Below, piece after piece: positions 44,502 to 56,943 of a DNA stretch of 64,000 bases. Source of the DNA: Hansfordia pulvinata (lineage: Eukaryota; Ascomycota; Sordariomycetes; Xylariales). The stretch lies in NCBI GenBank assembly GCA_006538405.1, contig BJKQ01000012.1, positions 1,151,001-1,215,000 on the forward strand, read 5' to 3'. The position numbers and the translations under genes are program-made. Numbering within the stretch: position 1 is the stretch's first letter; every line of letters starts with the position of its first letter. Below the pieces are notes generated by a model. The model did not search any database and was not told where the DNA came from. It was given only the letters and a program-made list of their open reading frames with translations.

Positions 44502-45537
44502 GGCACGGTGCTCCTGCTGATGCGGACGAGACAGGGGGCAGAAGGTGTGGTGATGGGCGAATCCGGGCGGGGAGGTACCGAGGTGGGAAGGACGGATGTG
44601 CGGGAAGTAGAGGCGCGGTGAGCAGGGCTGCGGGAAGCATGCATTAGAGAGGTGGGAGGGGCAGAGATGGGTGATGCAGATGTAAAAGGGGTAGGCTTAG
44701 GGCTGGGAGGACGGGAGCTAGAGGTGAGAGAGGGATAAGAAGTGGGAGAAGCAAAGGTGAGAGTATGTAGTCGTCAGCGAGCGAGGAAAAGAGGTAAGAG
44801 GAGTTGAAGTAGTAAAGGTTAGGTAGAAGTTGAAGGAACAGAGGTGGTGATGTGGAGCCACGGGTGAGAGACGAAAAGCCTCACCTCATCTTGCGTCTGG
44901 TGCCGTCGAGTCACAACGGGCAAGCAAAGAAAAGTCAGGGGGCTGTAGGTTGTCAGGGCTGTTGTACTCGCGCTTGATTCAGCGACGGCGACTGTGCGAG
45001 ACACATGTATTTGCAAATCGACAACGGTTAATGTATCATCAGGCCGATGGCAGAGAGCGTGTCAAATGGCGTGAAACCATCTGCCACCCGGTAGGCAGTA
45101 GTTAATCAGACCACGGACGCAGGGAACTGGCCTGAGCAGCAAGTAGTATATCTGCAGCGGAGAATCCCAGATCTTGTATCTCTGAAAACTCGAGTCTGCA
45201 GTGGTGGTGGGGAAACAACCGCATAAGCATAGAGGTGATACCGGGCAACTCGAAAGATCGCAACACCCGGGAATGAGTTCTATGTGCTGATGATTTGAAC
45301 TGATCGGCGCCTCCATGCGTTCGTATTAGCAATTGCTGTTGCAGCCCTTTGCTGCGGTAGCCTCGGTATAGTATACAGCATACAACTAAATCGCCCTTTA
45401 CACATCATGACAGGGCCAACCCGTGTGCACTAACCAACCAAACAATGCGACAAGAAAACGATGAACCTCGAAACGCCGTTGCCGGACTTCTGCCAACCCA
45501 TGAGTCTCTCGCCCGCTGCCAGACACCATCCTCCCTC
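44502..45537. other. Intergenic with a long purine-rich tract
   Basis: Promoter of the coiled-coil gene (minus). The plus strand is strongly G/A-rich at about 44640-44860, i.e. CT-rich on the coding strand, as in fungal promoters. No gene seen. Confidence 0.5.
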
Positions 45538-47378
45538 CTAGAACTTATACTTGCCCCGGCGCTCCTCGCGCTTCTTCTCGTCGAGCTTGATACGCTTGTT
45601 GCCCTCGTTGGTAATCATATCTTGCAGGCTTTCGCCCTCGTCACGATGCCATCCAGCCCCCACGCCAGCAGGCTGTGCCGACGGGTCATGCCGACGCGCA
45701 TCCTCAAATCTGCGCTGCAACTCTTCCTTGTCGCCAATGGCTTCGGGGTCCAGGGCCACATCGACATCGCCGCCGCCGGGCTTTTTGCGCTTGCGGTCTT
45801 CCTGGCCGAGAACCCGTGCATTGCCCTGGCCTTGCTTGAGATCGTAGACGCGGTCGCTGCCGAAGAAGCCCTCGGCACGCTGTTGGCGTTCGGGTATCAC
45901 CGTGTAAGCAGACTGCTGGGATGGATCCTCGGTATCGTATCCGCGGCGGTTCTTGCGTAGGTCCATCTCGCCCGCCACGGACTCGGTATGTGTACCACTG
46001 TAGTCGACAGGCATGCTGCTGGTCAGGCCGTCGGCTGGTGTTTCGAGGCCTGTTTGCGTCTGCAAGCCGGTGCCATCCTCGTCCTCGTCTTCATCCTCAT
46101 CGTCTTCCTCATCCTCCTCTTCCTCGGACTCTTCCTCGGGCTCTTGCAGCTCACCCCAGAGAGATCGCTCGACAGGCTCCCCCGAGGGCTGTGCATTCTG
46201 GTTGGGCTGCATAATCCCGAAAATGTCACCACCGAAAAGCGGCCGGTTGTACTCGTCGACTGGCGGCTTGCCGTAGCACCCCGGGTTGAAGCCCCATTGC
46301 GCACCAGCAGGGATAGGGGCGTTCAAGCCAGGAATACGCAGGGACGGATAGGAGGGTGGCGGCCCGAAGCGCTGCTGGTTGATGAGCCACGGCGGAGGCG
46401 CAGCCGGCGGGATGCTGAGAGCATCCTTCAGAGAGTCGGACAGGTCGCCGGGGCGCAGGTGGCGCAAGTCGGTCTCGTATTCCTTGCCCTCGTAGTAGAC
46501 CTCTCCAAAGCGCGTCAGGGTGGGCTTGTCCTGGAAGCGGAAGAAGGCGTCGTACAGCTTTTGGTAGTCAATGTCGAGTTTGCCCATCTTTCCTTGTACA
46601 CGCTCACGTTGCTTCTGCTTCAGTGACTGGTCGGCCTGCTTTTCGAGGACAGCGTCGCGCATCTCGGCGATGCCCGTGTCGGCGATGAACTTGGGCAGTT
46701 TGAAGGCAGCCTTTTCGATTCCGCGCTTGGAAGATAGATATTCGCGCTTTTGGGCCCAGTGGGTGGGCACCGGGACAACGTTACGCTGTGCTTTGATCTG
46801 TACGAGTAGTCGAGGGTCGGAAGAGGACGTGTCATGCCATTCAACGACTTCAGGCTTGCGCACCAGGGCCTTCAGCTCCGCAATGGAAAGTTTGGTGAGC
46901 ATCTTGCGCTTCTTCTTGGACATTTTCGACGGTCCACCCTCCTCTTCCTCGTCGGGAATGTCGTCGTCGTCGTTGTGGTAGATCTCGACGCCCTGGAAGC
47001 CGGCATTGGCATCCTTGGTGATGGCGTCCTCTTCGGGCGATGCGCCGAATTTCGAAAAGACATCTTTGAACATGGAGAAAGCCGGGTCGTCATTGTCTAT
47101 GTCGTAGAGTATGGGACCATCTGCTGGCGCCTGGTCTGCAGACGCAGCCTCCTTTTTCACATCGAGGCTGTCATTCTGATCTTTTGGCGCGTCGTCATCG
47201 GCTCCGGCAGCGGTGTTGTCCTGGGATGGGGCTTCGGGTACCGGCGACTCCTGGAGAGGGTGAGTACAGGGCAGTGATTATGGGCAGTGGCAATGCGACA
47301 AACCTCGGCTTTGGTGGCCTTGTCGGCCTTCTTCTTGGCGCGCCGCTTCTGGTTCTTGGTCATCTTGGGGGCGGCCAT
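45538..47378 (-). CDS. cus1: Splicing factor 3B subunit 2 (SF3b145/Cus1)
   Basis: Exon 1 47378-47304 (25 codons, MAAPKMTKNQKRRAKKKADK), exon 2 47250-45538; 595 aa, donor GTTTGT. The DUF382 region reads VRKPEVVEWHDTSSSDPRLL then VQIKAQRNVVPVPTHWAQKR with YLSSKRGIEKAAFKLPKFI, and the PSP domain gives RHLRPGDLSDSLKDAL, then PPPWLINQQRFGPPPSYPSL and IPGLNAPIP. An acidic stretch (EESEEEEDEEDDEDEDEDED) precedes a basic C terminus with KRIKLDEKKREERRGKYKF. It is a U2 snRNP component that contacts the branch-site region with SF3B4; nuclear and essential in yeast. Intact and of normal length. Confidence 0.95.
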
Positions 47379-49179
47379 GATGATAGAGGGTGAGCGAGCC
47401 GCTCAAGGAAACGGAGGTGAAGCGCAGATAGACGAGAACTGATGGATTATGGCGTGGAGATTGTCGCAGTGAGGTGTGATGGTGTGCGCCGACTTGTGAG
47501 TGGCGATGGTAATGCTGTCGTCGCTGATGAAGATGGTGGCGGCAGAGCTGCAGAGCAAAAGTCGACGAGGCTGCGCTTGCGCTGGACGCGCCTCCACTGC
47601 CAGTCCGTCCTCGCGCAGGCCAGTAGCCGTCTAACCTTGGATTATGTAAGGTGTGCAGGCGAGCGGCAAGTCATGTAGCAGTGTACTTAGGAGCTACCTC
47701 AAGGTGCAGCACACGGGAGTAAGAAGGCCAGTCTTGGCAGATGAGTCAAAGCTTTTCTGGGATAGTGGCTAGCAAGGCTTGCCCAGATATCCATCGACCA
47801 TTGCACGTACTAGATGAGGGAAGCAAGCCTTGCAGACCGAACCTTGCTGGGCATTAATGTGCTGTTTCACAAGTTTCGAACGAGTATTGCCAACCAAACA
47901 CCTCGGAAATATGAACGTGAGTGCTTCTATCAAATCATTCTATCGCCGCTATGGGATTCTTCTGTCTGTTCCCCGTACCGAGCTGCTAATGTTTCTGAGC
48001 GCAAGGCTGACTTCCAAGGGCAATGTCAGCACGCAACGTGGCGCGCAGATTACGGTATCCGTATGTGCGCATCCGTATGTTCTCTGAAGATGTAGGCACA
48101 TCTGTACGGCGAAAGCAGTCGAACGCATCAGGCGAGTAGCCACAGCAGGACTCACAGGCTACGAGTACTTGCAGGAAGGATGCGGCTCTTGCATCCGTAT
48201 AGGAAAAGACAAGCACCAGAAACTCGAAAGACTCGTGGCCAATCAGACCGGTAGAGGTCCAGAGCGCAAGCACACGGCTCGAGATTCTAGGTGGGGCGAC
48301 TGACGCGGCACGTCTTTGCCGTCCGTCAGCTGTCCCGTTTACAACCTTTTAGCGACTGACACAGAGTGCGCAGCGTGCACCGCGTCGCACAGGTACCCAA
48401 ACTGCCGGTCAAGGTACTCCGCGAGCCCAGAACCTCTCATTTCTGCATCTTGCACGCGCTGAACCTGATGCCCTGCCAGCACCCGGTACTTGCACGCCAC
48501 CGCCATCGACCTGCCCTGTCAGATCCATCCGCCCTCCGTGCTTAATTTCCACCTCGACTCAGGACGGCCGAACGACCGCAGCCCGCTCCCGGACCTGCCA
48601 TCACGACAACCCAACCCGACAGTCCATCCTGACCCGACCTGGCTGCTGCATTCTGCAAAGTGCGAAGACCGACGACACCCACAAGCAGACCATCTCAACT
48701 GCGAATATTCCATCGCCGGCCATCTCATCCCGCAGACTCCGAGCCATCGTCCTCGCCCATCCCCCGTCAACACAAACTGACCTGGCGATACGGCGCTCGA
48801 CACCACAGCACGGCCGAACGACAGGACACGACGCTACTACACGGCACGGTCCTCTGCGCTTCGCAGCGGTACCAAACCCATCAGCCAGCACTCTCTGCTC
48901 GACTTGGCGCACTCGGCTGCGATGTGTTGAGTTATCCTCCACAGCCAAGCCCTGTCCCCAGCCCAGCCTCTGTCTGCCAAGCTCAGCTATGCTTCATTGA
49001 CCCTTGCCCTGTCGCCCGGTCTATTTGTCACTCGTTGTTCCCGGTCCCGCACCCGCACGCCGCTGTACTCCGGTCCCATCACCGCCGCTGCCATCGCCGT
49101 CTCCGCCCCTGGCCCTTGAACATCCGCAGCTCCCGGGCCCCGGGCCTCCCCTCTACACGGCATCGACTTCTAGTGCGCC
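47379..49179. other. Divergent promoter region, 1.8 kb
   Basis: Between the starts of SF3B2 (-) and the Sly41-like gene (+). CT-rich from about 48480 to 49179 on the plus strand, typical of a long leader. TACGAGTA motif at 48160. No gene seen. Confidence 0.5.
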
Positions 49180-51005
49180 ATGCCTCACTCAACCGCCTCG
49201 GGCTCCCAGACGCGCGATACATCCACGTCCCGCGCCAGCGTCAAATCTCACCAGGACTCCAACGCCCACGATGCCGACTCGGGCCTCGAGAAGTTCCCCG
49301 ACCACGTCGACTCGCCCTCGCTCCGCTCCGCCAACTCCCGCTCCGTGAGCCCCGGTCGCCAATCGCCCGCCTCCAATGGCTATGCCCTCGGTATCGGACT
49401 TAACGGTGGTGGTGGCAGCGCTACCCACCTCAGCGGCGAGCGATGGATGCCTCGCAAGGACATGCAACCTCGGAAGAGTGTGCGATTTGGATCCACCGCC
49501 GGCCCCCTCGGGGCCATCGCCAGCAGAAGAGCATCAGTGAGGCTTTCAGCAACATCAGGGATCGGAGAGGCAGTGTCAGCCAAAACGCTACTGAAATTGC
49601 CGACGCTCTACGCGTCCCCTCTCCCCCAGGCTCGTCGTACGTCTGCATTGCTTCCCTCGCTCTCGCTTCGTCCTGAACTGACAAGATTTTTTCCCAGTTC
49701 CTGTGTATCATGTGGTACATGTCGTCTGCCCTGACCAACACGTCGTCGAAATCTATCCTGAACGCTTTCGACAAGCCCGCGACCCTGACCATGGTCCAGT
49801 TCTTCCTGGTCGCCTTCTTCTGCATCAGCCTCTCGTGGCTGTCCTTCACCTTTCCCCGACTCCAGAACTCGATCCCCGTCCTGAGGAACGCCATCCGTTA
49901 CCCCTCCCGGGACGTCCTCATCAATACCCTCCCCCTGGCTGCGTTTCAGATCGGTGGCCACCTCCTCAGCGCGACTGCCACCTCCAAGATTCCCGTGTCG
50001 CTTGTTCACACTGTCAAGGGCCTCTCGCCCTTGTTCACCGTCTTTGCGTACAGGTTCTTCTACAACATCAAGTACCCACAAGCCACATACTACTCCCTCA
50101 TCCCCCTGACGGCAGGAGTCATGCTCGCGTGCTCGGGCAAGCATGCATTCAAGGGTGAACTACTGGGGCTGTTCTACGCATTCCTAGCGACGTTGGTCTT
50201 CGTCGCGCAAAACATCTTCTCAAAGAAGCTCTTCAACGAAGCGGCCAAGTCGGAAGGGGACGCACGCGCCTCCCAATTCCGCAAGCTCGACAAACTCAAC
50301 CTACTTTGCTACTCGTCCGGCCTTGCATTTGTACTCACGTCGCCCATCTGGTTCTGGAACGAGGGGATCGGTCTAATCGGCGACTTCCTGCACGACGGGG
50401 CGGTGGATCTGAGCGCGAGGCCTGATGCTTTTGATCACGGGCGCCTCGTGATCGAGTTCATCTTCAACGGGACGTTCCACTTTGCGCAGAACATTCTGGC
50501 CTTCGTTCTACTGTCCATGGTGTCCCCTGTCACGTACTCGGTAGCTTCGCTGATCAAGCGCGTCTGGGTCATCATTGTGGCCATTGTGTGGTTTTGGCAG
50601 CCGACGACCCCTATCCAGGCGGTCGGTATAGCGCTGACGGCGCTCGGGCTGTATCTCTACGACCGTGCGAACGATAAGAACAAGGCCGACAAGCGGGCGC
50701 GCAGCCTCAGCCAAAGCAACCCTACCGGACAGCCGCTGCTCCCGCTCAACACGGCGCAAGCCGCGTCGATACAGGGGCAAGGGGCGCCTCTATATGAGAG
50801 CCCGATGGCCCTGAACATGACCGGAGGGCCGGGGCCCCACATCTACACGCATGGGCATAATGCGCTGGCCAATGGTGGTGGCGGCGATCTTAAGAAGACG
50901 GACGAGCGTGTTGGCCGCGCCCGAGGCAACAGCCAGTGGTACCCGCCGGGCACGCGGCAAGAGGACACGTGGAAGTTTGGAGAGCGGGCCAAGGCGGGTG
51001 CGTGA
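49180..51005 (+). CDS. Sly41-like drug/metabolite transporter; frame broken by two single-base deletions
   Basis: Expected structure: exon 1 49180-49636, intron GTACGT...CAG, exon 2 49698-51005. Exon 2 is clean (436 codons) and encodes a TPT/DMT transporter with 8-10 helices (WYMSSALTNTSSKSIL, PLAAFQIGGHLLSATATSKI, HTVKGLSPLFTVFAYRFF, AQNILAFVLLSMVSPVTYSV). Exon 1 codes a Ser-rich tail that in related fungal proteins runs into KSISEAFSNIRDRRGSVSQN and then SPRLVFLCIMWY. Here these pieces lie in three frames: one base is missing between 49497 and 49522 (near runs of C5 and G4) and one near 49611-49615. Exon 1 is 457 nt; two more bases would make it divisible by three, in agreement. Sly41-type proteins are ER/Golgi nucleotide-sugar or phosphate antiporters by family. 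Real mutation and assembly error cannot be told apart here. Confidence 0.75.
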
Positions 51006-52542
51006 GAGCCGAGATATGAGACCATCTTGTGAAACCCGTTGGATAGACGAGAAGTGAAATGGCGGCGGTCATGAACTCTGACTTGCCGACGATCTGAGGT
51101 CTGCTGGAATTGCGAACGGCCTGGCCTGACGAATGAATCAATTATGAGGCATGAAAGAGTAATATGACAATATAGAGATTTGCGATCCACGTGCGCTGGA
51201 CGATCCGATTGATGTAGCGTGTTGCCCACCACCCCTTCTCAGTTGGTACAACCAAAGGGTGACAATGACCACTCAAGGCAGATTGTCAGGCCTCGAGTTC
51301 TTGTCCGACATGGAACGGAATCTTTCCCTCGAGGAACTCGACCGGGAAATCTCACAAACTCAACTCGCCCCCTGTTACTACAACTCTCGACGATCCTCTC
51401 TTACGGTGCGGCAAAGGGACGCAGTCCCAACGGGAGGGGCCCACGTGCAGCGGTTCATCGTCAGCTAGCAACAATCGGCACGAAGCTCGTGTTCGTAGTC
51501 GCGGACTTTCAGAACGACACGGCGTCCAGATCGACGGATCCCACGGCCTCACATGTTGCTGCCTCCAACTCGAGACCCCCGCTAGGCGATATTTGGGCCC
51601 CCCCCTCACATTAGCTGCAGGCCATGACCCCAGGTTCTGTCCGGCAGAATGACTCTTGCCTCCGAATGAGACCTATTCAAAGAGCTTGGCTGGTTCAGCT
51701 ATCTCTGTTCAACATCGGCTTATCCGGGCATGTCACGGGGGAGCCAGGGAACTGCATTTGATGGCGACCTTCACCACGAGAGGCTGCCTGACTACAGTGT
51801 TGGCTATTGGGCCGAAAATGACCTCCTCGCGAACCATGACTTTCTTGCAGAGCTGTTTTCTACTATGCTTGGTCTCAGCCCTCGGGTACAAACCTCCTCA
51901 GAGCAGAAAAAGTGAAGCATGCGAAACCAGGCTGTAGTAAGTCTGACCGTGCTCAGGTTGTAGCGAGGCTTCGCCGACACAACTACGAGTACAGGAGCAC
52001 ACGCTGCGCCGATCAATTCTCACCCTGGTGTCCTTCAGAGTTCCCAACCACCGGAGATGCGGACACTGCCGGGGCTCCCATGGTTTGGAGGAACATTACA
52101 GCCATAATAAGCTGGATGCTACTAGAAGAGCGGTTGCATCTTTTGTGTTTTGGAGCTTGAAGACGAGCAAGCGACCGAAAACCATGGGGGCCGAGTTGAC
52201 TGCTGTTTCCATGTGGCCGCCGGTTCCGCTATCAACGACAAGTTTATTCTCCCACTACGCCGGGAATTGATGAATATCGCACTCCTGCTACGGATTGCAC
52301 GAAACCTCATATGCCGCGTCCATAATCATGTTCAGCGCCAAGCCTGTCAATGAGCTCGAGCCGCTGGAATCGGCATGGCCTCGGCAGCTACATCCCCAGT
52401 ATATCCCTGCAATCATCAAATACCAACAAAGCTGCGAAAACCTGTCGATTATCAAGACCGCAGCTGATGAAAACGTCATGACTTCTCATTATGTTTTAAA
52501 GACAGGCTCGCGTATATCTCCTTTCACATCTTTTCTCACAAA
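51006..52542. other. Intergenic, 1.5 kb, possible decayed sequence
   Basis: Convergent region between the transporter and the P450. Short open frames on both strands, none with recognisable motifs; lower GC than the flanking genes. TACGAGTA motif at 51984. Confidence 0.45.
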
Positions 52543-54132
52543 TCAACACTCGAGGTTGTCCAGATCGATTTCTGGTGTCCGGCTGCGGAACTGGATCTTG
52601 GAATCCGGGTGGACAGCGTGTGCGTTTTCGAACATGCGCGGGGCTGGTCTCCCCTCGCCAGGCACAAAGCGCCACTCGTACTTGAGCAGGAAATAGCACA
52701 AGGCAATCTTGATCTCGTTAACGGCAAAGAAGCGGCCCGGGCAGGCGTGCGTGCCGTAGCCGAAGAAAAAGTGCGACGGCGTAGTCGTGGCGAATTGCCA
52801 GCTATTCTCCTGTCCAGGCTCCTGGCGCATGCGCAAGAAGCGGTGCGCGTCAAACTTTTCAGGCTCGGGGAAGATCTCGGGGTCATTGTAGTTGCCAGCC
52901 ACCATGACGCGGCTGCCCTTGGGCAGGACGGTGCCGTCGCTCAGCTCAATGTCGTTGGTGACGAACCGGTTCATCGACGCGCCGCCCATCGGGCGAACGC
53001 GCTGTCCCTCCTTGAGGAACGAGTCCATCAGTCTCAGCTTGTACAACGACGTCTTGGCCCAGCCGTCCTTACTCAGCACGTCGATGACCTCCTTGCGCAT
53101 CTCGTCGGCGGCCTCGGGGTGCTGGCAGATGTCGATGAGGGCGGCGCATGTGGACTCGGTGGTTGTGTGAATGGCTGCCATGGTGAGAGAGAGTTGGCCA
53201 CCGACGTAGTCGACATCCATGCGGCCCTTCATAATGTCGTACATCCAGCCGAGCGTGTCGGCCACCTTGGGAGGCTTCCTGCCCTCAGCCTTGGCAGCGT
53301 CGACGGCGGCCTGGCGCTTCTTGAGCTCGGGGTTGATCATCTGGCGGGCGTCGCGAACGGCGTCGCGCAGGCTCTTGGACTTGGGGTTGACCCAGTAGGC
53401 GAGAGGGCGCAGGAAGGGAGGGGCAGCGCGCATAATGAAGGAGACAATGAACGAGTCAATGGTGTACGACTTGGAGATGGCGATCCAGCGCTTGTTGCGA
53501 CAGAGTTCCTTGCCGAGAAAGACACGAGAGGAGAGGCGGGCGACGACATTGGCAATGTCCTCGCGAATCAGAGTGGTGGTCCAGTCGGCCTTGGTGCCAA
53601 AGATATCGTGAATGGCCTCGTTGGACTCGTCGACGAGGTCCTCGGTGATGAGGCCGAGAGAAGGAGTGAGCTTGGTGCGGACAACCTCCTGAACGAGGCG
53701 GTCGTCGCCGAGGCCGAGACGGTGGCCATCAAAACCAGGGTACGAGGGGAAGAAATCCTGGAGCGGGGGTTAGAGGGCGATGGAGGAGGGCCAAAGGCGA
53801 CGGACTTACCTTGGAAAAGGCCTTGTTAAAGTTGAGAGAGGGGTTGTTGCGCAGTTCGTCGGCAAAGCGGTTGGGCAGGATGATCTTGGGACCGGTGCCA
53901 GTGATGACCTGGAAGGGGCCGTTGTGAGACTTGAGTCCATCGGCAACGAGGGCACGGCCGTGGTTGATCCAGGACTGCCGGGGGCTCTTGCCGTCTATGC
54001 TGACGACGGGGAAGCCGGGGATGGGGCGGTCCTGGGCAATGAAGGTGTAGGCAAGCCCGACAAGGACGGTAGCGGCGACGACGACAACGGAGAGGGGCAG
54101 CCCTCGGGGAGCAGACGCGATAGGGCGTCCAT
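52543..54132 (-). CDS. Cytochrome P450 (ent-kaurene oxidase-like), one base missing near the start
   Basis: Exon 1 54132-53810, exon 2 53757-52543, donor GTAAGT. Exon 2 is clean over 404 residues: I-helix AAIHTTTEST, ExxR-like EGQRVRP, PERF-type KFDAHRF and heme loop FFFGYGTHACPGRFFAVNEI. Exon 1 reads MDALSRLLP and then, one frame over, RGLPLSVVVVAATVLVGLAY (membrane anchor), TFIAQDRPIPGFPVVSIDG and NRFADELRNNPSLNFNKAFS. The frame break lies at the CCCC (GGGG at 54106-54109); with one more base exon 1 is 324 nt, so the deletion explains everything. The family oxidises terpenoids or other hydrophobic substrates in the ER. With the break the ATG-initiated protein would be nonsense; no in-frame ATG was found in the immediate upstream sequence that restores it. 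Confidence 0.8.
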
Positions 54133-56943
54133 GCTCCGAGGCGGGCCGGCGGACGGGCCCAAGTGATGATGGAATACGACTAGCGAGGGCGAGGGTGAGA
54201 CAGCTGAGATCTTGCTGTCTGGGGACAGGAGGCTTGCTGTCTGGGAAGCACGGCAGTTAAGGCTGACTGTCTGAGGCGCGAGGTTGTCTGCCGGGTGAAA
54301 CTGGAGGGGTGGTGATGGTGAAGAGGGAGGGGATGGATATTTGTAGTGCCCTGCTCTCTGCTGGGAACGGGAGCTACTACTTCCTACCTGGTATGTATGA
54401 GGCAACAGGTTACTACTTGTAGGTCATACTCGTACCTGCCCTGTCTGCAGATTCCCCATCTGGATGACATTATCAAGAGGCAGTCACGCTGGGGCGGCAG
54501 ATGCCATCCGCGAAGGCAGTTATGCAAGCCTTCAGGTGGCTTGCGACTGGAAGCAGCTATGTACGATCCGGATCCATGAATAAAACTGTTTCATATTGCT
54601 AATACGAGCTTAACCATTAGTCCTGCTTCCCATCCCAGGGCAGGAGCCTCTCCATCTTGCGAGGCGGAGGGGGGCAAGCGGCGAGGGAGCTGCCAATCCT
54701 CATCAGGTTTCCGTTGTGCCGTAGGTACGCGCAGGCGGATGTGCGGGCTGGTACATGTAGTACAGCAAATGTATCAAACGACATGACATCAAATCATTGA
54801 TGGGTCAGTCCAATCGGGCTCGAGACGGCGGCCATCTTGTGAAAAATGCATAACTCGCTGCTCGGCCGCCACAGGAGCCGGCGGGCAAATCTCACGTGCA
54901 GTGGACTGCTGCGAAGCACAACGCGCAAGACCGGCGCTCGAGCCCTGAGCAAAGTGGTACCCTAACCCAGCGCGTCGTAGAATCAGGATCAAGATCGTAC
55001 TCCCACTCGGGGCCTTCGTACGTCCTTCTCTCTGATTCGCGCGCGGTTCGTATACTGGAGGGATCCTCGTATAGGTTCTCGTACTCTGTCGTACTCGTAC
55101 AAGGCCGACATGTACGAAGTGTGGGGTTCAATTCCGCAGCGCGGACGAGTAAACGCCATCGCCGGACGGGCTGTAGAACCATGTCACCCACCTATCACCA
55201 TAGCACCATGGGTAGCCTGGGGGCGTGAGGGGCGGGCGGATGAACGAGTACCTTGCACGTCGTCGTAGGGGTCATGGCCCGGCACGGGCGAATCACAGCG
55301 TCGCCTCGCCGCGAATACGGATAAGAATGCGCTGTGGGGTCGAGGTGGAGGGCTCTCTCTCACCCAGTTGTATCGAGCACCCGACATCGCTTGAGTCAGG
55401 CTGTACGATCAATGCCCACGACTGACGAGTATTCAATGTAGGTACATAAAATCCATATCAATGTGTTAGGTTACCACCTGATGTCTTGTGTATTCGTTTG
55501 GCAACGGCCTCCTCGCTTCACACCCGACGTACGAGACTACGAAAGCGATGCAGAGCGAACTGCTGCCTGCCATTTGATTTCAGGGTGAAGGGCTCACGAC
55601 AGTTTATATATAGTCCCGCCCTCGAAACACCCGCCTTGCCGCTACACGCACTCCACCCTCGGTAGCTTCGAGAGCCTGAAAACCCGAGCCGGCCTCTTCG
55701 CAGGACAGGGAGCCCGACAGAGACCCCGACAGGAGACGCCGGGGCTTGGCTTGACCATTATGAGGCGCTGTCAAGCCTGCGTGCTTTTTTTTTTTTTTTT
55801 TTTTTTTGGCCCTCGCCTTCCTTTCCTCACACCGCATGCTCCCCATCCCCACCACCTTGCTCATACGAATACGTCGCGCCCACGCTGGATGGCTGGGCTG
55901 AAGTCATGGGCGACCGTCCCGATCCAAGTCCGGTCTTCCCACTGCTATCCTGGGAACGAGTACGTACTCACTCGTAGAGCTCTCCCTTGCGTATCTGCTC
56001 ATCAGCGACGAGTCGTCCGGCCCCTTACACACAAGTCCCGCCGCCGCCCGCCGCGCCAACGTACGCACAGCCCTTCCGCCGCCAGCCCAATCCAGCCCAG
56101 TCGCGCTGGCGGATGTGCGCACTGATGCTTTCATCAATCATGATCGGTGACACTGGGTAGGGCAAGATTCGGCGTGATTGGGGGCCTTACGAGTACACGA
56201 GTATTAGCTACCATTGCCTCCGTGGCTGTCCTCGTACGAACGCATGCAGATCTAGATCGCGCTGAACTGTTCCGTTCTGGATTGTATGCTTTCAGTCTGC
56301 CGGCTTGGATGTGTTCCGAGTCGTTTCCAAGATGCAGGGTGATGCGACCTCAGGCACATCCGAGTCCCTCTTCAAAATGATCGAGGGAACCTTTGCACCG
56401 GCGGAAGCAGCCGCGCAACAGACCTTGGAACTTTCTGTCGGCCCCGCATGGGAGAGAGCCCCATCTGCCGCGCCTCAATCCGTGTCAGCATCAGGTGCTA
56501 ATAAGCAGATCGGTTCAGATCACGCATCTCGTCAGGGGTGCGGGTATACGAATACGCAGACAGCCAGGCAATGCCTCTCGCAACCGCTCCAAGTCCTCCC
56601 CCGCTCCTCGTCATCGCCGGGGCTGAGGCGTCACAACTGCAGACACCCTTGCGTCGAGTCAACGCTTCCTATCAACGTCGGCCTGGAACTCGCCCCTGAG
56701 CGGCGTGTCTGACCGATCCTCGCATCTCAACATGCAAGTGTGAGCTGCCGCCCGACTGTCACAGCTCAAGACGAAGTCGCGTGAGGAGTGGCAGTGTGCA
56801 GGCCGCGCGATACCGACTTCTGAAGCTACTGCGTGAGATGAGATGCGCCAACCTAGTTGAAAAGCACACCATATCCAACCCGTGCATCTTCGTAGAAAGG
56901 ACCCTTACCCACATTTCATGTCAAGTTGCCGTATCGTTTCGTG
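54133..56943. other. 2.8 kb without a recognisable gene
   Basis: Contains T23 at 55785-55807, several TACTCGTA motifs (54427, 55092, 56188) and a TTTATATATA stretch at 55601-55610 with no gene obviously attached. Short unbiased frames only. Confidence 0.5.
55785..55807. repeat. T23 homopolymer
   Basis: Twenty-three consecutive T on the plus strand. Could be the poly-A of a retro-inserted sequence read on the minus strand, but no other feature supports that. Confidence 0.9.

Noticed and set aside
49478..49522. A 44-nt intron (GTGCGA...CAG) to explain the first frame change in the Sly41-like gene
   Set aside because: Very short, weak donor, would delete conserved-looking residues, and the second frame change remains unexplained.
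55060..55150. Possible tRNA from the T-loop-like sequence GGTTCAATTCC
   Set aside because: No matching acceptor or anticodon stem could be built around it.
55785..55807. Retrogene poly-A tail
   Set aside because: No coding sequence or target duplication flanks the T run.
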